Source: Caballeronia cordobensis (GTDB lineage: Bacteria; Pseudomonadota; Gammaproteobacteria; Burkholderiales; Burkholderiaceae). Taken from it: a stretch of 64,000 bases of DNA. The position numbers and the translations under genes were made by a program. This document shows, in pieces, positions 46,159 to 54,257 of this stretch. The stretch spans positions 372,001 through 436,000 of the forward strand of contig NZ_FCNY02000001.1 of the NCBI RefSeq assembly GCF_001544575.2, given 5' to 3'. The notes beneath the pieces are model-generated. The model searched no databases. It was not told where the DNA came from and was given only the letters and a program-made list of their open reading frames with translations. The stretch's first letter is position 1. Every line of letters starts with the position of its first letter.

Positions 46159-47138
46159 ACGCCGCTCCGATGCCGCGCGCGGTTGGCGGATATTTCGAAC
46201 TGGAACTGCCGCCGGCCCGATCCTTCCTCCATGACAACGCGCTGCGGTTTCAGTCGTCGCGCGCCGCGTTTCTCGCGCTCGTGCGTTCGCTGCGTCCGAA
46301 AGCCGTATGGATGCCCTGGTTCATGTGCGACGCGATGCTGGAGCCGCTGCGCATGGCGCGCATACCGGTGAAACGGTACGCGATCGATCGGAACATGCGC
46401 CCGCAATCCGTCGATCTGGCGCCAGGCGAATGGATCGTCTACGTGAATTATTTCGGGCTCTGCGATCGTCAGGTCGACGACGTGCTCGACCGCTTTCCGC
46501 GCGACCGCGTCGTGATCGACAACGCACAGGCGTTATTCGCGCAGCCTCGCGATTGCCTCGCGACGATCTACTCGCCGCGCAAATTCGTCGGCGTGCCCGA
46601 CGGCGGCCTGCTCGTGACGCGCGAGCGCATCGACATGCCCGAGGCGAGCGATCGATCATCGATACAACGCTGTGAGCACCTTCTGCGCCGTATCGCGGAC
46701 GATGCCGAGGCTGGCTACGCCGCCTACGCCGCCGCCGAAGAAAGCCTGAAGAATCAGGAGCCGCTGCGCATGTCGGATCTCACGCAGCGCATGCTCGGCG
46801 GCATCGATTTCGATGCTGTGCGTTCGCGGCGCGTCGCGAATTTCAACTATCTGCACGAGCGGCTGCACACGCACAATCGCTCCGCGCTGCACTTCGAGCG
46901 CGAGCGGGCTGTTCCGCTTTGCTACCCCTTCTTTGGCGCGCCGGCCGCATTGCGCGATCGCTTGCGGCAACAGCGCATCTACACGCCCACGTATTGGCCC
47001 GATGTCGCGGAAGCGAAAGACGCGCCCGAATTCGAACGCGCCATTGCCGCATCCGCGATCTTTTTGCCTTGCGATCAAAGGCTCACGCCTCGCGACCTTG
47101 AGCCGATCGTGCAACGTGTTCTGGAGCAGCTCACATGA
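46155..47138 (+). CDS. Second PLP-aminotransferase-fold protein of the island
   Basis: 327 residues from a GTG start at 46155 overlapping the previous stop; an ATG at 46170 is the alternative. DegT-like landmarks are recognisable: R-S-S-R-A-A-F-L-A-L near the start, Asp in VVIDNAQALFA, and Lys in YSPRKFVGVPDGGLLV. The aligned region is shorter than DegT enzymes by about 50 residues and lacks the usual TNGG loop, so substrate or role may have changed. PLP binding is probable; the reaction is unknown. Confidence 0.7.
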   Translation: MNAAPMPRAVGGYFELELPPARSFLHDNALRFQSSRAAFLALVRSLRPKAVWMPWFMCDAMLEPLRMARIPVKRYAIDRNMRPQSVDLAPGEWIVYVNYFGLCDRQVDDVLDRFPRDRVVIDNAQALFAQPRDCLATIYSPRKFVGVPDGGLLVTRERIDMPEASDRSSIQRCEHLLRRIADDAEAGYAAYAAAEESLKNQEPLRMSDLTQRMLGGIDFDAVRSRRVANFNYLHERLHTHNRSALHFERERAVPLCYPFFGAPAALRDRLRQQRIYTPTYWPDVAEAKDAPEFERAIAASAIFLPCDQRLTPRDLEPIVQRVLEQLT

Positions 47139-47686
47139 GCAAAGACGGTATCTTCCTGCGAGAACTGGAGCGCGGCGACCTTTCCACCATTAATGCGTGG
47201 CGCGCCGACCGGTCGCTCGTGAGTCTTCTTGGCGGAAACTTCCGTCATGTCGGCCGTGAAATCGACGACAAATGGTTCGACGCTTACCTCGGCTCGCGCG
47301 CCAATAACGTGCGGCTCGCCGTCTGCATGGCGAGTTCGGGCGCGCTCATCGGTGTGACGTATCTGCTTGGCATCGACTGGCTCAACCGAAGCGCCGAATT
47401 TTCGATACAGATCGGCGCGGAATCCGCGCGCGGCCGGGGAATGGGCGAAGCCGCGGCGCGCTCGATACTCGCGCATGCGTTCACCGACCTCAATCTGCAT
47501 CGCGTTTCTCTGGACGTGCTGGAAGGCAATGCGCGCGCAATCGCCCTCTACGAGAAGCTGGGCTTTCGCACCGAAGGCCTGCACAGACAGGCTGTTTTCA
47601 AAGACGGCCAGTACCTCAATGTCGTTTCAATGGCTCTGCTTTCCACCGACTTCGCCGAGCCATCTTCCGCGCCCGTTGGCGATTAA
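47135..47686 (+). CDS. GNAT family N-acetyltransferase (PseH-like)
   Basis: 183 residues. GNAT fold: FLRELERGDLSTINAWR at the start, acetyl-CoA P-loop SARGRGMGEAAARSIL (R/Q-x-x-G-x-G/A), and HRVSLDVLEGNARAIALYEKLGF. Such enzymes N-acylate amino sugars in flagellin-glycan pathways (PseH type), fitting directly after the aminotransferases. It overlaps the previous gene by 4 bp. Confidence 0.92.
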   Translation: MSKDGIFLRELERGDLSTINAWRADRSLVSLLGGNFRHVGREIDDKWFDAYLGSRANNVRLAVCMASSGALIGVTYLLGIDWLNRSAEFSIQIGAESARGRGMGEAAARSILAHAFTDLNLHRVSLDVLEGNARAIALYEKLGFRTEGLHRQAVFKDGQYLNVVSMALLSTDFAEPSSAPVGD

Positions 47687-47689
47687 ACA

Positions 47690-48469
47690 ATGAATATCAA
47701 TGAAGTGGATACTGCCCTTGCCGCGCAAGGCTGGGCAGTCCTGCCGAACATCGTTCGCGCAGACTTGATCGATTCGCTGGTGGCGGCGCTGCCTTCGTCG
47801 CTCGAGCGGCGCAACCAGATCAGGCAGCGCAACGGTGTGCTCGACAACACCACCGGCACGCTGCATCACCTGTTGATGGACGATGAATGCTATGTCGGCC
47901 TGCTCGACGCGCTTTCCGTCGTCGAGCCGATTCTGAAGCAGTACTTCGGCGGCAACTTCATCCTCAACTCATACGGCGGGGTGGTCAACGAACACGATTC
48001 CCGCTCGTATGTGCACCAGGTTCATCGCGACATTCGCTTCGGTTCGGATCACCGCCGTTTCATGCTGAATATTCTCGTGATGCTCGACGACTTCACGCCG
48101 GAAAACGGCGCGACCCATCTTCTGTCGCACTCGCAGAATGTGCAGGAGAAGCCGGACGACGAATCGTTCTACAAGGAATCGTCGCGCGCCACGGGCCCGC
48201 GCGGTTCGGTTCTCATGTTCGATTCGCGTCTGTGGCACGCCACGGGACGCAATGTGACGCATCTTCCGCGACGGGCGCTGACGCTCACCTTCACGAGCCC
48301 GTTCTTCAAGCCGCAGCTCGATTACGCGCGGCAGTTCGGTTATTCGAATATCGACACGTGCAATGGCTGGATGCGTCAGGTGCTGGGTTTCAACGCTCGC
48401 GTGCCGGAATCGCTCGACGAATTCTATGTGCCGGTCGAGCAGCGTTTCTATCAGCGCGGGCAAGACTAG
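47690..48469 (+). CDS. Phytanoyl-CoA dioxygenase (PhyH) family protein
   Basis: 259 residues. Double-stranded beta-helix of Fe(II)/2-oxoglutarate enzymes: metal triad H112-x-D114 (VHQVHRDIRF) and H183 (LWHATGRN), with a basic patch PRRALTL nearby for 2-oxoglutarate. These enzymes hydroxylate small molecules. In this island it may hydroxylate the sugar or its acyl group. Last rightward gene of the island, 3 bp after the GNAT stop. Confidence 0.9.
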   Translation: MNINEVDTALAAQGWAVLPNIVRADLIDSLVAALPSSLERRNQIRQRNGVLDNTTGTLHHLLMDDECYVGLLDALSVVEPILKQYFGGNFILNSYGGVVNEHDSRSYVHQVHRDIRFGSDHRRFMLNILVMLDDFTPENGATHLLSHSQNVQEKPDDESFYKESSRATGPRGSVLMFDSRLWHATGRNVTHLPRRALTLTFTSPFFKPQLDYARQFGYSNIDTCNGWMRQVLGFNARVPESLDEFYVPVEQRFYQRGQD

Positions 48470-48478
48470 CCATTCGTG

Positions 48479-48554
48479 AAATGCCGTTCGGATTAGCTGA
48501 ACGGCATTTGCAAAGAGTAAGGCCGTTCTCTCTACCACGAGAACGGCCTTTCTT
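48479..48554. terminator. Two hairpins ending the island operon and the GT41 gene
   Basis: AAATGCCGTTC / GAACGGCATTT (48479-48509), then AAGGCCGTTCTC / GAGAACGGCCTT (48519-48550) followed by TCTT. They lie between two converging genes, so they probably act in both directions. Confidence 0.75.
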
Positions 48555-48568
48555 ATTGATTCAAACCA

Positions 48569-50872
48569 TCACGCGCCGGGCGCCGTCGAGACATCGATAT
48601 GCGAGACCGGCTGCCCCTCGCACCAGCGTTGCCACATGGTTCTGAACGCGCGCGCGACGCCTTGCGCAACCACATCCGGCTGGAAAGCCGCCGACTGAAT
48701 GCAGCGCTCGCGCAGCCCAAGGCGCAGTTCGTTCAGCGCAGGAAGATCGCTGACGATGGACAACGCCGACTGCACGAAATCATCCTTGTCCTTCGTGACG
48801 AAAGACTCGAGACCGACGTGAGACAGCCAGGTCGTCGCGCCGCGGCTGACGAGCGAATTGCCGGCCATCGTGAGGGTCGGCACGCCCATCCAGAGTGCGT
48901 TGAGCGTCGTGGTCGATGCGGAGAACGGGAAGGCGTCCAGACACAGATCGACTTGATGGTGCTGCTGAAGATAAACCGCCGTCGCCGAACGCGGCACGAA
49001 CATCAGCCGGTCTCGCGAAATGCCTTGCTTCGCGAATTGGTCCGCGTAGTGCGCCTCGTCGCTTCGGTCGCCTTCCCTGCGAATGGCGCCGATCAGCATT
49101 TTCGATGACGGCATGGCGTGCAGAATCTTCGCCCACAGCGCGATGACTTCGGGGCGCACCTTGTTGATCCGGTTGAAGCTGCCGAAGGTCACGTAGCCGT
49201 TATGCAACGCAGGCAGGATATTGACCGGCGGGCAGTTTTCCGGCGCGATGAAAGGCGCGATCGCAGGGAGATGCACGAGCGCTTCGCGGAACTGCTCGGA
49301 GGCGAGTTCGAACGGTGCGCAGAAACGGTCGGCGAAGTAATAGTCCATTGCCGCGAGTCCGGTCGTAGCCGGATAACCGATCCACGTCGCCTGCACGGGC
49401 GCGGGCTTGCGCACAAAGGTGAGCAAGCGGTTGCGGCCGGTGTGACCCGACAGATCGACCAGAATATCGATGCCGTCCGCCTGAATGGTGCTCGCGAGCC
49501 GATCGTCGGACAGTCTCGCCACACGGCGCCATTGCGACGCGCAGCTTTGCAGGCGCTGAGTGTGCGCGTCCTCGACGGTGTGATTCTGATAGACGACAAT
49601 TTGGAGGCTCGGATCGTTCGCCAGGCTCTTCAACACGGGCAGCACGTAAGACGTGACCGCGTGATTGAAGAGGTCGCCCGAGACGAAACCGATCCGCAAT
49701 GTCCGGTCCGTCGACCGGTCGATATTCGGGTTCAGCGGCACTCTTTCGATCGATGCCTCATGGCGCTCCGCGAATTTAAGATGCTCCATGTACAGCGACT
49801 TCTGATCGATATCGATCCGATGCACCAGGCTGAACAAGAGATTGCTGTGAGACGCGACGTCGTCGGCGTTCAGATCGACGGCATTGCGCAGGCACTCGGC
49901 CGCTTCGGTCATTCGGCCCGCTTCGAGCATCAGCATGCCGAGCGTGCCGTGCGTCGCGGGCGAAGTCGGCGCCAGCTCGATGGCCCGCCGGCAGGACGCC
50001 GCGGCTTCTTCGAATTTGCCGGTGCCCGCCAGCGCGATGCCCAGAAGACGGTGCGCTTCGGCAACGTCCGCTCGCGCTTCGATGATGGAGCGGCATTCCA
50101 CTTCCGCCGCGGCGTGCTGTTGCAACACGACGAGCGTATCGGCGAGCAGGACGCGCGTCTGAATATCGTCCGGAATCAGTTCGACGGACTTGCGCAGCGG
50201 CGCGACCGAATCGGCATGCCGGCCATCGCGATTGAGCGCTACGCCCAGACAGCGCCAGCTCGCCCCGTCCAGCGCATAACGCTGCGTCAGCGTCTGCGCG
50301 ATCTTGACCGCATCCTTGAAAGCGCCCTTGTTGAAAGCCTGCGTAAAGCGATTGATATCCTGCGACGACGGGCGGCGCACGCCCTTCATGCCCGCCTTGT
50401 TCGGCTTCGATTCCGTGACCGGCGCGCTCGCCGGCTGCGCGGCGCGCGCCAGCGTGAGAACGGGCGCGCCCGTCATTCGTTGAATCAGATGCTCGGCCAT
50501 CGGCCCGCTCAGCCCGTGCTTCTGGCCGATTTCGAACGCGATCCATGCCGCCTTGTCCTGCTTGTCCTCGATCAGCGCATTGATATAGGCGAACCAGTAG
50601 TGACTGTTCTGCGGCATCGCGCCGATGCAGGCTTCGAAATGCGGCAATGCCTTGGAGGGATTTCTCGTCTCGATGTACAGCGTCCCGAGATGAAAGCTCG
50701 TGTCCGGCTGGCCGGGCACCGCTTCGAGGATCGTCTGGTAAAGCGTTTCGGCGTCGCTGAATTCGCCGTTCTGGCGGTGCTGTTGCGCCGCTTCCAGAAT
50801 GACGACGACATCCTGCTGGAATTGTTGTTCAGGCGTCGCGGCTTCCGCGCGCGGCAGATCGAGGCTGTTCAT
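48569..50872 (-). CDS. TPR protein with SPINDLY/O-GlcNAc-transferase-type (GT41) domain
   Basis: 767 residues. TPR repeats at about 25-110 and 175-350 (AAETLYQTIL-type helices; LGIALAGTGKFEEAAASCRRAIEL), then a GT41 catalytic region (about 385-745: IDILVDLSGHTGRNRLLTF; VTFGSFNRINKVRPE; VDLCLDAFPFSASTTTLNALWMG). The family attaches sugars to Ser/Thr of cytoplasmic proteins. Beside fliC and sugar-modifying genes the likely acceptor is flagellin, as known for TPR glycosyltransferases in Burkholderia. It is convergent to the island operon. No match to the sigma-28 consensus was found for it. Confidence 0.9.
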   Translation of the reverse strand: MNSLDLPRAEAATPEQQFQQDVVVILEAAQQHRQNGEFSDAETLYQTILEAVPGQPDTSFHLGTLYIETRNPSKALPHFEACIGAMPQNSHYWFAYINALIEDKQDKAAWIAFEIGQKHGLSGPMAEHLIQRMTGAPVLTLARAAQPASAPVTESKPNKAGMKGVRRPSSQDINRFTQAFNKGAFKDAVKIAQTLTQRYALDGASWRCLGVALNRDGRHADSVAPLRKSVELIPDDIQTRVLLADTLVVLQQHAAAEVECRSIIEARADVAEAHRLLGIALAGTGKFEEAAASCRRAIELAPTSPATHGTLGMLMLEAGRMTEAAECLRNAVDLNADDVASHSNLLFSLVHRIDIDQKSLYMEHLKFAERHEASIERVPLNPNIDRSTDRTLRIGFVSGDLFNHAVTSYVLPVLKSLANDPSLQIVVYQNHTVEDAHTQRLQSCASQWRRVARLSDDRLASTIQADGIDILVDLSGHTGRNRLLTFVRKPAPVQATWIGYPATTGLAAMDYYFADRFCAPFELASEQFREALVHLPAIAPFIAPENCPPVNILPALHNGYVTFGSFNRINKVRPEVIALWAKILHAMPSSKMLIGAIRREGDRSDEAHYADQFAKQGISRDRLMFVPRSATAVYLQQHHQVDLCLDAFPFSASTTTLNALWMGVPTLTMAGNSLVSRGATTWLSHVGLESFVTKDKDDFVQSALSIVSDLPALNELRLGLRERCIQSAAFQPDVVAQGVARAFRTMWQRWCEGQPVSHIDVSTAPGA

Positions 50873-51075
50873 GGTGTGCTTGAGTTACCCGGAGCGTCCG
50901 CGCGAGTCGTCGCACGGCCTTGCTGAGTTCATTGAGCGGCAGCATTGCCGGTATCGGGCGAATTATCCGATCAGCGGCGCGGTTTCAAAGCGCGGAGATA
51001 AGGCGGGAAACCGCCCCAGTTTCGGCAAATGACGCTGCCTGCGGAAGCCCAAGGCGAGATCATGCGGCGCGTGTC

Positions 51076-51102
51076 TAAAGTTTTCTTTTTCCGCGCCGAT
51101 AA
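51076..51102 (+). promoter_or_regulatory. Exact-consensus sigma-28 (FliA) promoter with no gene downstream
   Basis: TAAAGTTT (51076-51083), 11-bp spacer, GCCGATAA (51095-51102): 16 of 16 consensus positions and correct spacing. It points rightward. The next annotated gene in that direction is on the opposite strand. By chance such a match would be expected far less than once in this window. Confidence 0.85.
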
Positions 51103-51108
51103 ACCAGC

Positions 51109-51140
51109 AAAGAACAACAACGCGCCGATCTGTCGGCGCG
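51109..51140 (-). terminator. Terminator of the exchanger gene
   Basis: Read leftward, the hairpin CGCGCCGA / TCGGCGCG is followed by TTGTTGTTCTTT. The hairpin at 51154-51175 lies between it and the gene's stop. Confidence 0.6.
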
Positions 51141-51183
51141 CTGCTTCGCTCTCAATGCCCGTTTCGACGGGCATTCTTCTTTC
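51109..51183 (+). ncRNA. Candidate FliA-dependent small RNA of about 75 nt
   Basis: A transcript from the sigma-28 promoter would begin near 51109 with an unstructured 5' end rich in AAC/AAG triplets (AAGAACAACAAC), like the A-R-N repeats bound by Hfq. A perfect hairpin CGCGCCGA / TCGGCGCG (51121-51140), a short linker, then AATGCCCG / CGGGCATT (51154-51175) followed by CTTCTTT follow, the last acting as terminator. It carries no Shine-Dalgarno site or credible reading frame. The same hairpins could instead only terminate the exchanger gene on the other strand. Existence of the RNA is inference. Confidence 0.5.
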
Positions 51184-51200
51184 CGGCTTTCAGCGCGGTT

Positions 51201-52211
51201 TTAGCGCGTCAGGGTCAGCACGAGATACGCGCAGTACAGCACGCCATTGCCGAGCAGCGCCCACAACACAACCCCATTCGCCTTCGCATTGCACCTGAGC
51301 CACGCCGCCGCCGCCAACGTGATCAGCACGCCGGTCAAGACTTCGACCCGCGGCTCCCACGGCGTCAGCATGATGCCGATCGCCGGCAGCAGCGTCCCTT
51401 GAAAGACCATCGCGCCGGTAATGTTGCCGAATGCGAGCGTGTCCTTGCCGCGCCGCGCCCAGAGAATGCTGTTCACCTTCTCCGGCAGCTCGGTCGCTAT
51501 CGGAATGATGATGAGCGACAGCAACAGCGCCGAAATGCCCAGCGCCTGCGACACGCCCTCGACCCCGTGAATGAAGCCCTTCGCGCCGCCCACGAGCAGC
51601 GCGATACCCACCACGAACTGCAACATGATCGAGCCGAACGACGTCCGCAATCCGAGCCGCGACGCAAACAGCGCCTCGGGCGCTTCCGTGCCGTGCCCGC
51701 CCTCGACGAGCTGCGCCGACGCCCTGAACGTCGCGATCACATACACGACGTAAAGCGCGACGAGGCCGACCGCAAACATCGCGCGCACCTGCCACGCATG
51801 ATGCGGCACGAACATCGCGGCGCAGGCGATCAGAAACGCGATCAGGAAAAAGTTGAGATCGCGCACGAAGCCGCTGCGCTCCGGCATGATCCGGCCGCGC
51901 AAACCGCGCGACTTGAGAATCGCGACCGTCATCAGGCAGGTGGAAAGCGTGGCGAGCATGAGCGGCGCGCCGAGGATCGCGCCGACGCCGATCTCCTCGT
52001 TGACCGCACGGCTGGGCGTGCCGCCGAGCAACGCGATGATCGGCACGGTCGTCTCCGGCAAGGCCGTGCCGACCGCCGCGAACAGCGATCCGGTCACGCC
52101 TTCGGATATGCCGAGCCGCTCGCCGAGATGTTCGAGCGCGTTCGTGAAAAGCTCCGACGCGATCAGAATGATCACGAGCATGAGCGCGAGTTCGATAAAG
52201 AGCATCGTCAT
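51201..52211 (-). CDS. Na+/Ca2+ exchanger family (CaCA) membrane protein
   Basis: 336 residues from the ATG at 52211. About ten TM helices in two inverted halves, each with an alpha-repeat: first GVTGSLFAAVGTALPETTVPIIAL, second FVVGIALLVGGAKGF through LIIIPIATELPEKVN. These carry the acidic ion-binding residues (E in PE). Similar to sodium:calcium antiporters of the YrbG type, so export of Ca2+ or another cation is expected. The frame is open upstream but without homology. Confidence 0.9.
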   Translation of the reverse strand: MTMLFIELALMLVIILIASELFTNALEHLGERLGISEGVTGSLFAAVGTALPETTVPIIALLGGTPSRAVNEEIGVGAILGAPLMLATLSTCLMTVAILKSRGLRGRIMPERSGFVRDLNFFLIAFLIACAAMFVPHHAWQVRAMFAVGLVALYVVYVIATFRASAQLVEGGHGTEAPEALFASRLGLRTSFGSIMLQFVVGIALLVGGAKGFIHGVEGVSQALGISALLLSLIIIPIATELPEKVNSILWARRGKDTLAFGNITGAMVFQGTLLPAIGIMLTPWEPRVEVLTGVLITLAAAAWLRCNAKANGVVLWALLGNGVLYCAYLVLTLTR

Positions 52212-52658
52212 GCGGCGCCTCGCATCGAAAAAAACGATGGGCGCGCAAGCGTGCGCGAACGACAGGAATGTTGTAGTTGTGGGGACACGGATGATTCCAC
52301 GGCCGGACGTCGAGCGAACCACGATGCGCCACGCGCCGTCCGGCCAAGAACGACGTTGCGCATCGATGGTCTCGCCAAACCGGTCCGGTCGAACGCGCCA
52401 CGGCAGCAGAGCCGAGGATGTTGACGCGTTCTCCTTCGCACGCGAAGGAAGGCTACTCCCCAAAGACGGCGCAAGTTTAGCCCGATGCGCCTCGTTTCGG
52501 CAAGCCGCGCGCGTGCGATTCGCGCGTCGCATAAGCGTATGCCGATCGAATCGTTGTCGCGGACGGATGCATTCGCTACCCTAGCCGCGCCGGGCGCGCC
52601 GCTTGCTGCGCATGCGCCACTTTATCCACGAACAAGAATGAAGATCACGGGAGATCTC
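52212..52658. other. Divergent gap upstream of the exchanger and DppA-like genes
   Basis: 447 bp with no convincing gene, although frames on both strands stay open because of the high GC content. The right end holds the DppA-like gene's ribosome site (GGGAG, 52649-52653). No clear promoter hexamers or repeats were fixed. Confidence 0.5.
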
Positions 52659-54254
52659 ATGCGTTTGAAAATTCTCGCCACGGCGACGGCGCTTGCATGC
52701 CTCGCCGCGCCGATGCTGGCGATGTCCAAGCCGCTCACGGTCTGCACCGAATCGAGCCCGGACGGTTTCGATGTCGTGCAGTTCAATTCGCTCGTGACGA
52801 CGAACGCCTCCGCGGACGTCGTCTTCAACACGCTCGTCTCCTACGACGAAGCCGCGAAGAAAGTCGCGCCCTCGCTCGCCGAGAAGTGGGACGTGAGCGC
52901 CGACGGCCTGACTTACACCTTCCATCTGCGTCCGAACGTTCAGTTCCAGACGACCGATTACTTCAAGCCGACGCGACCGCTTTCCGCCGACGATGTCGTC
53001 TTCACGTTCGATCGCATGCTGTCCGACAGCAATCCGTGGCACAAGATCGCGGGCGCGAGCGGTTTTCCGCACGCGCAGTCGATGGGCCTCGTGAAGCTCA
53101 TCAAGGCCGTGACGAAAGTCGACGACCGCACCGTGAAATTCGAGCTCAACGAGCCGAACGCGACCTTCGTGCCGATCCTCACGATGGGCTTCGCATCGAT
53201 CTACTCAGCGGAATACGCGGACAAGCTGCTGAAGGCGAACCAGCAAACCGATCTGAACAGCAAGCCGATCGGCACCGGCCCGTTCGTGCTCAAAAGCTAC
53301 ACGAAGGATTCGATCATTCGCTACGACGTCAATCCGTCGTACTGGGGCACGAAACCGAAAGTCGATCGCCTGATCTACGCGATCACGCCCGATGCCGCCG
53401 TGCGCGCGCAGAAGATCAAGGCCGGCGAATGCCAGATCGCGCTGTCGCCCAAGCCGCAGGACGTCATCGACGCGAAGAAGGACACGTCGCTGAAAGTCAG
53501 CGAAGCGCCCGCGTTCATGACGGCGTTCGTCGCGCTCAACACGCAAAAGAAGCCGCTCGACAATCCGAAGGTGCGTCAGGCGATCAACATGGCGTTCGAT
53601 CGCACGACGTATATGAAGACCGTGTTCGACAACACGGGCACGGCCGCCGTGAATCCGTACCCGCCGAATACCTGGAGCTACGACAAGAACATCGCGGCGT
53701 ACAAATATTCCGCGAATGACGCGAAGAAGCTGCTCGCCGACGCGGGCTTTCCGAATGGCTTCGACACGACCATCTGGGTGCGTCCGAACGGCAGCGTGCT
53801 CAATCCCAATCCGAAGGCCGGCGCGGAGTTGCTGCAGGCCGATCTCGCGAAGATCGGCGTGAAGGCGCAGGTGAAGATCATCGAATGGGGTGAACTGATC
53901 AAAGAGGCGAAGCAAGGCCAGCACGACATGCTGTTCATGGGCTGGGCCGGGGACAACGGCGACCCGGACAACTACATGTCGCCGCTCTTCAGTTGCAATG
54001 CCGTGAAGTCGGGCATCAACTTCGCGCGCTTTTGCGATCCGCAGCTCGACAAGCTCATTGCCGACGGCAAGGCCACCGCGGATGTCGCCCAACGCACGAA
54101 AGCGTATGTCGACGCGCAGAAGATCATCCACGATCAGGCGCTGTGGATTCCGCTCGTGTATCCGACTGCGGCCGCGCTTACGCGCGCGAACGTCAGCGGC
54201 TATAGCGTGAGTCCGTTCGGGCGCGTGAACTTCGGCGGCGTGTCGGTGCAGTGA
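52659..54254 (+). CDS. DppA-like periplasmic dipeptide/peptide-binding protein
   Basis: 531 residues from the ATG at 52659 (GGGAG upstream); an ATG at 52638 is a weaker choice. Signal peptide to about residue 22 (ACLAAPMLAMS|K). SBP_bac_5 fold: LAEKWDVSADGLTYTFHLRPNV, GTGPFVLKSYTKDSIIRYDVN and FMGWAGDNGDPDNYM, the last typical of DppA. It binds short peptides for an ABC importer, but dppBCDF are not here. Confidence 0.92.
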   Translation: MRLKILATATALACLAAPMLAMSKPLTVCTESSPDGFDVVQFNSLVTTNASADVVFNTLVSYDEAAKKVAPSLAEKWDVSADGLTYTFHLRPNVQFQTTDYFKPTRPLSADDVVFTFDRMLSDSNPWHKIAGASGFPHAQSMGLVKLIKAVTKVDDRTVKFELNEPNATFVPILTMGFASIYSAEYADKLLKANQQTDLNSKPIGTGPFVLKSYTKDSIIRYDVNPSYWGTKPKVDRLIYAITPDAAVRAQKIKAGECQIALSPKPQDVIDAKKDTSLKVSEAPAFMTAFVALNTQKKPLDNPKVRQAINMAFDRTTYMKTVFDNTGTAAVNPYPPNTWSYDKNIAAYKYSANDAKKLLADAGFPNGFDTTIWVRPNGSVLNPNPKAGAELLQADLAKIGVKAQVKIIEWGELIKEAKQGQHDMLFMGWAGDNGDPDNYMSPLFSCNAVKSGINFARFCDPQLDKLIADGKATADVAQRTKAYVDAQKIIHDQALWIPLVYPTAAALTRANVSGYSVSPFGRVNFGGVSVQ

Positions 54255-54257
54255 GGA

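Larger units (their letters stand above)
50873..51200. other. Gap between the GT41 gene and the exchanger gene
   Basis: 328 bp. The left part must hold the GT41 promoter. The right part holds a rightward sigma-28 consensus promoter (51076-51102) and two hairpins (51121-51140 and 51154-51175) between the exchanger stop and the promoter. No protein gene is supported here. Confidence 0.6.

Noticed and set aside
48569..50872. Recent transfer of the SPINDLY/O-GlcNAc transferase from a eukaryote
   Set aside because: TPR-GT41 fusions are widespread in Burkholderia and the base use looks like its surroundings.
50930..51010. Sigma-28 promoter for the GT41 gene on the minus strand
   Set aside because: A partial GATAA-like hexamer exists, but the -35 side does not match and spacing is wrong.
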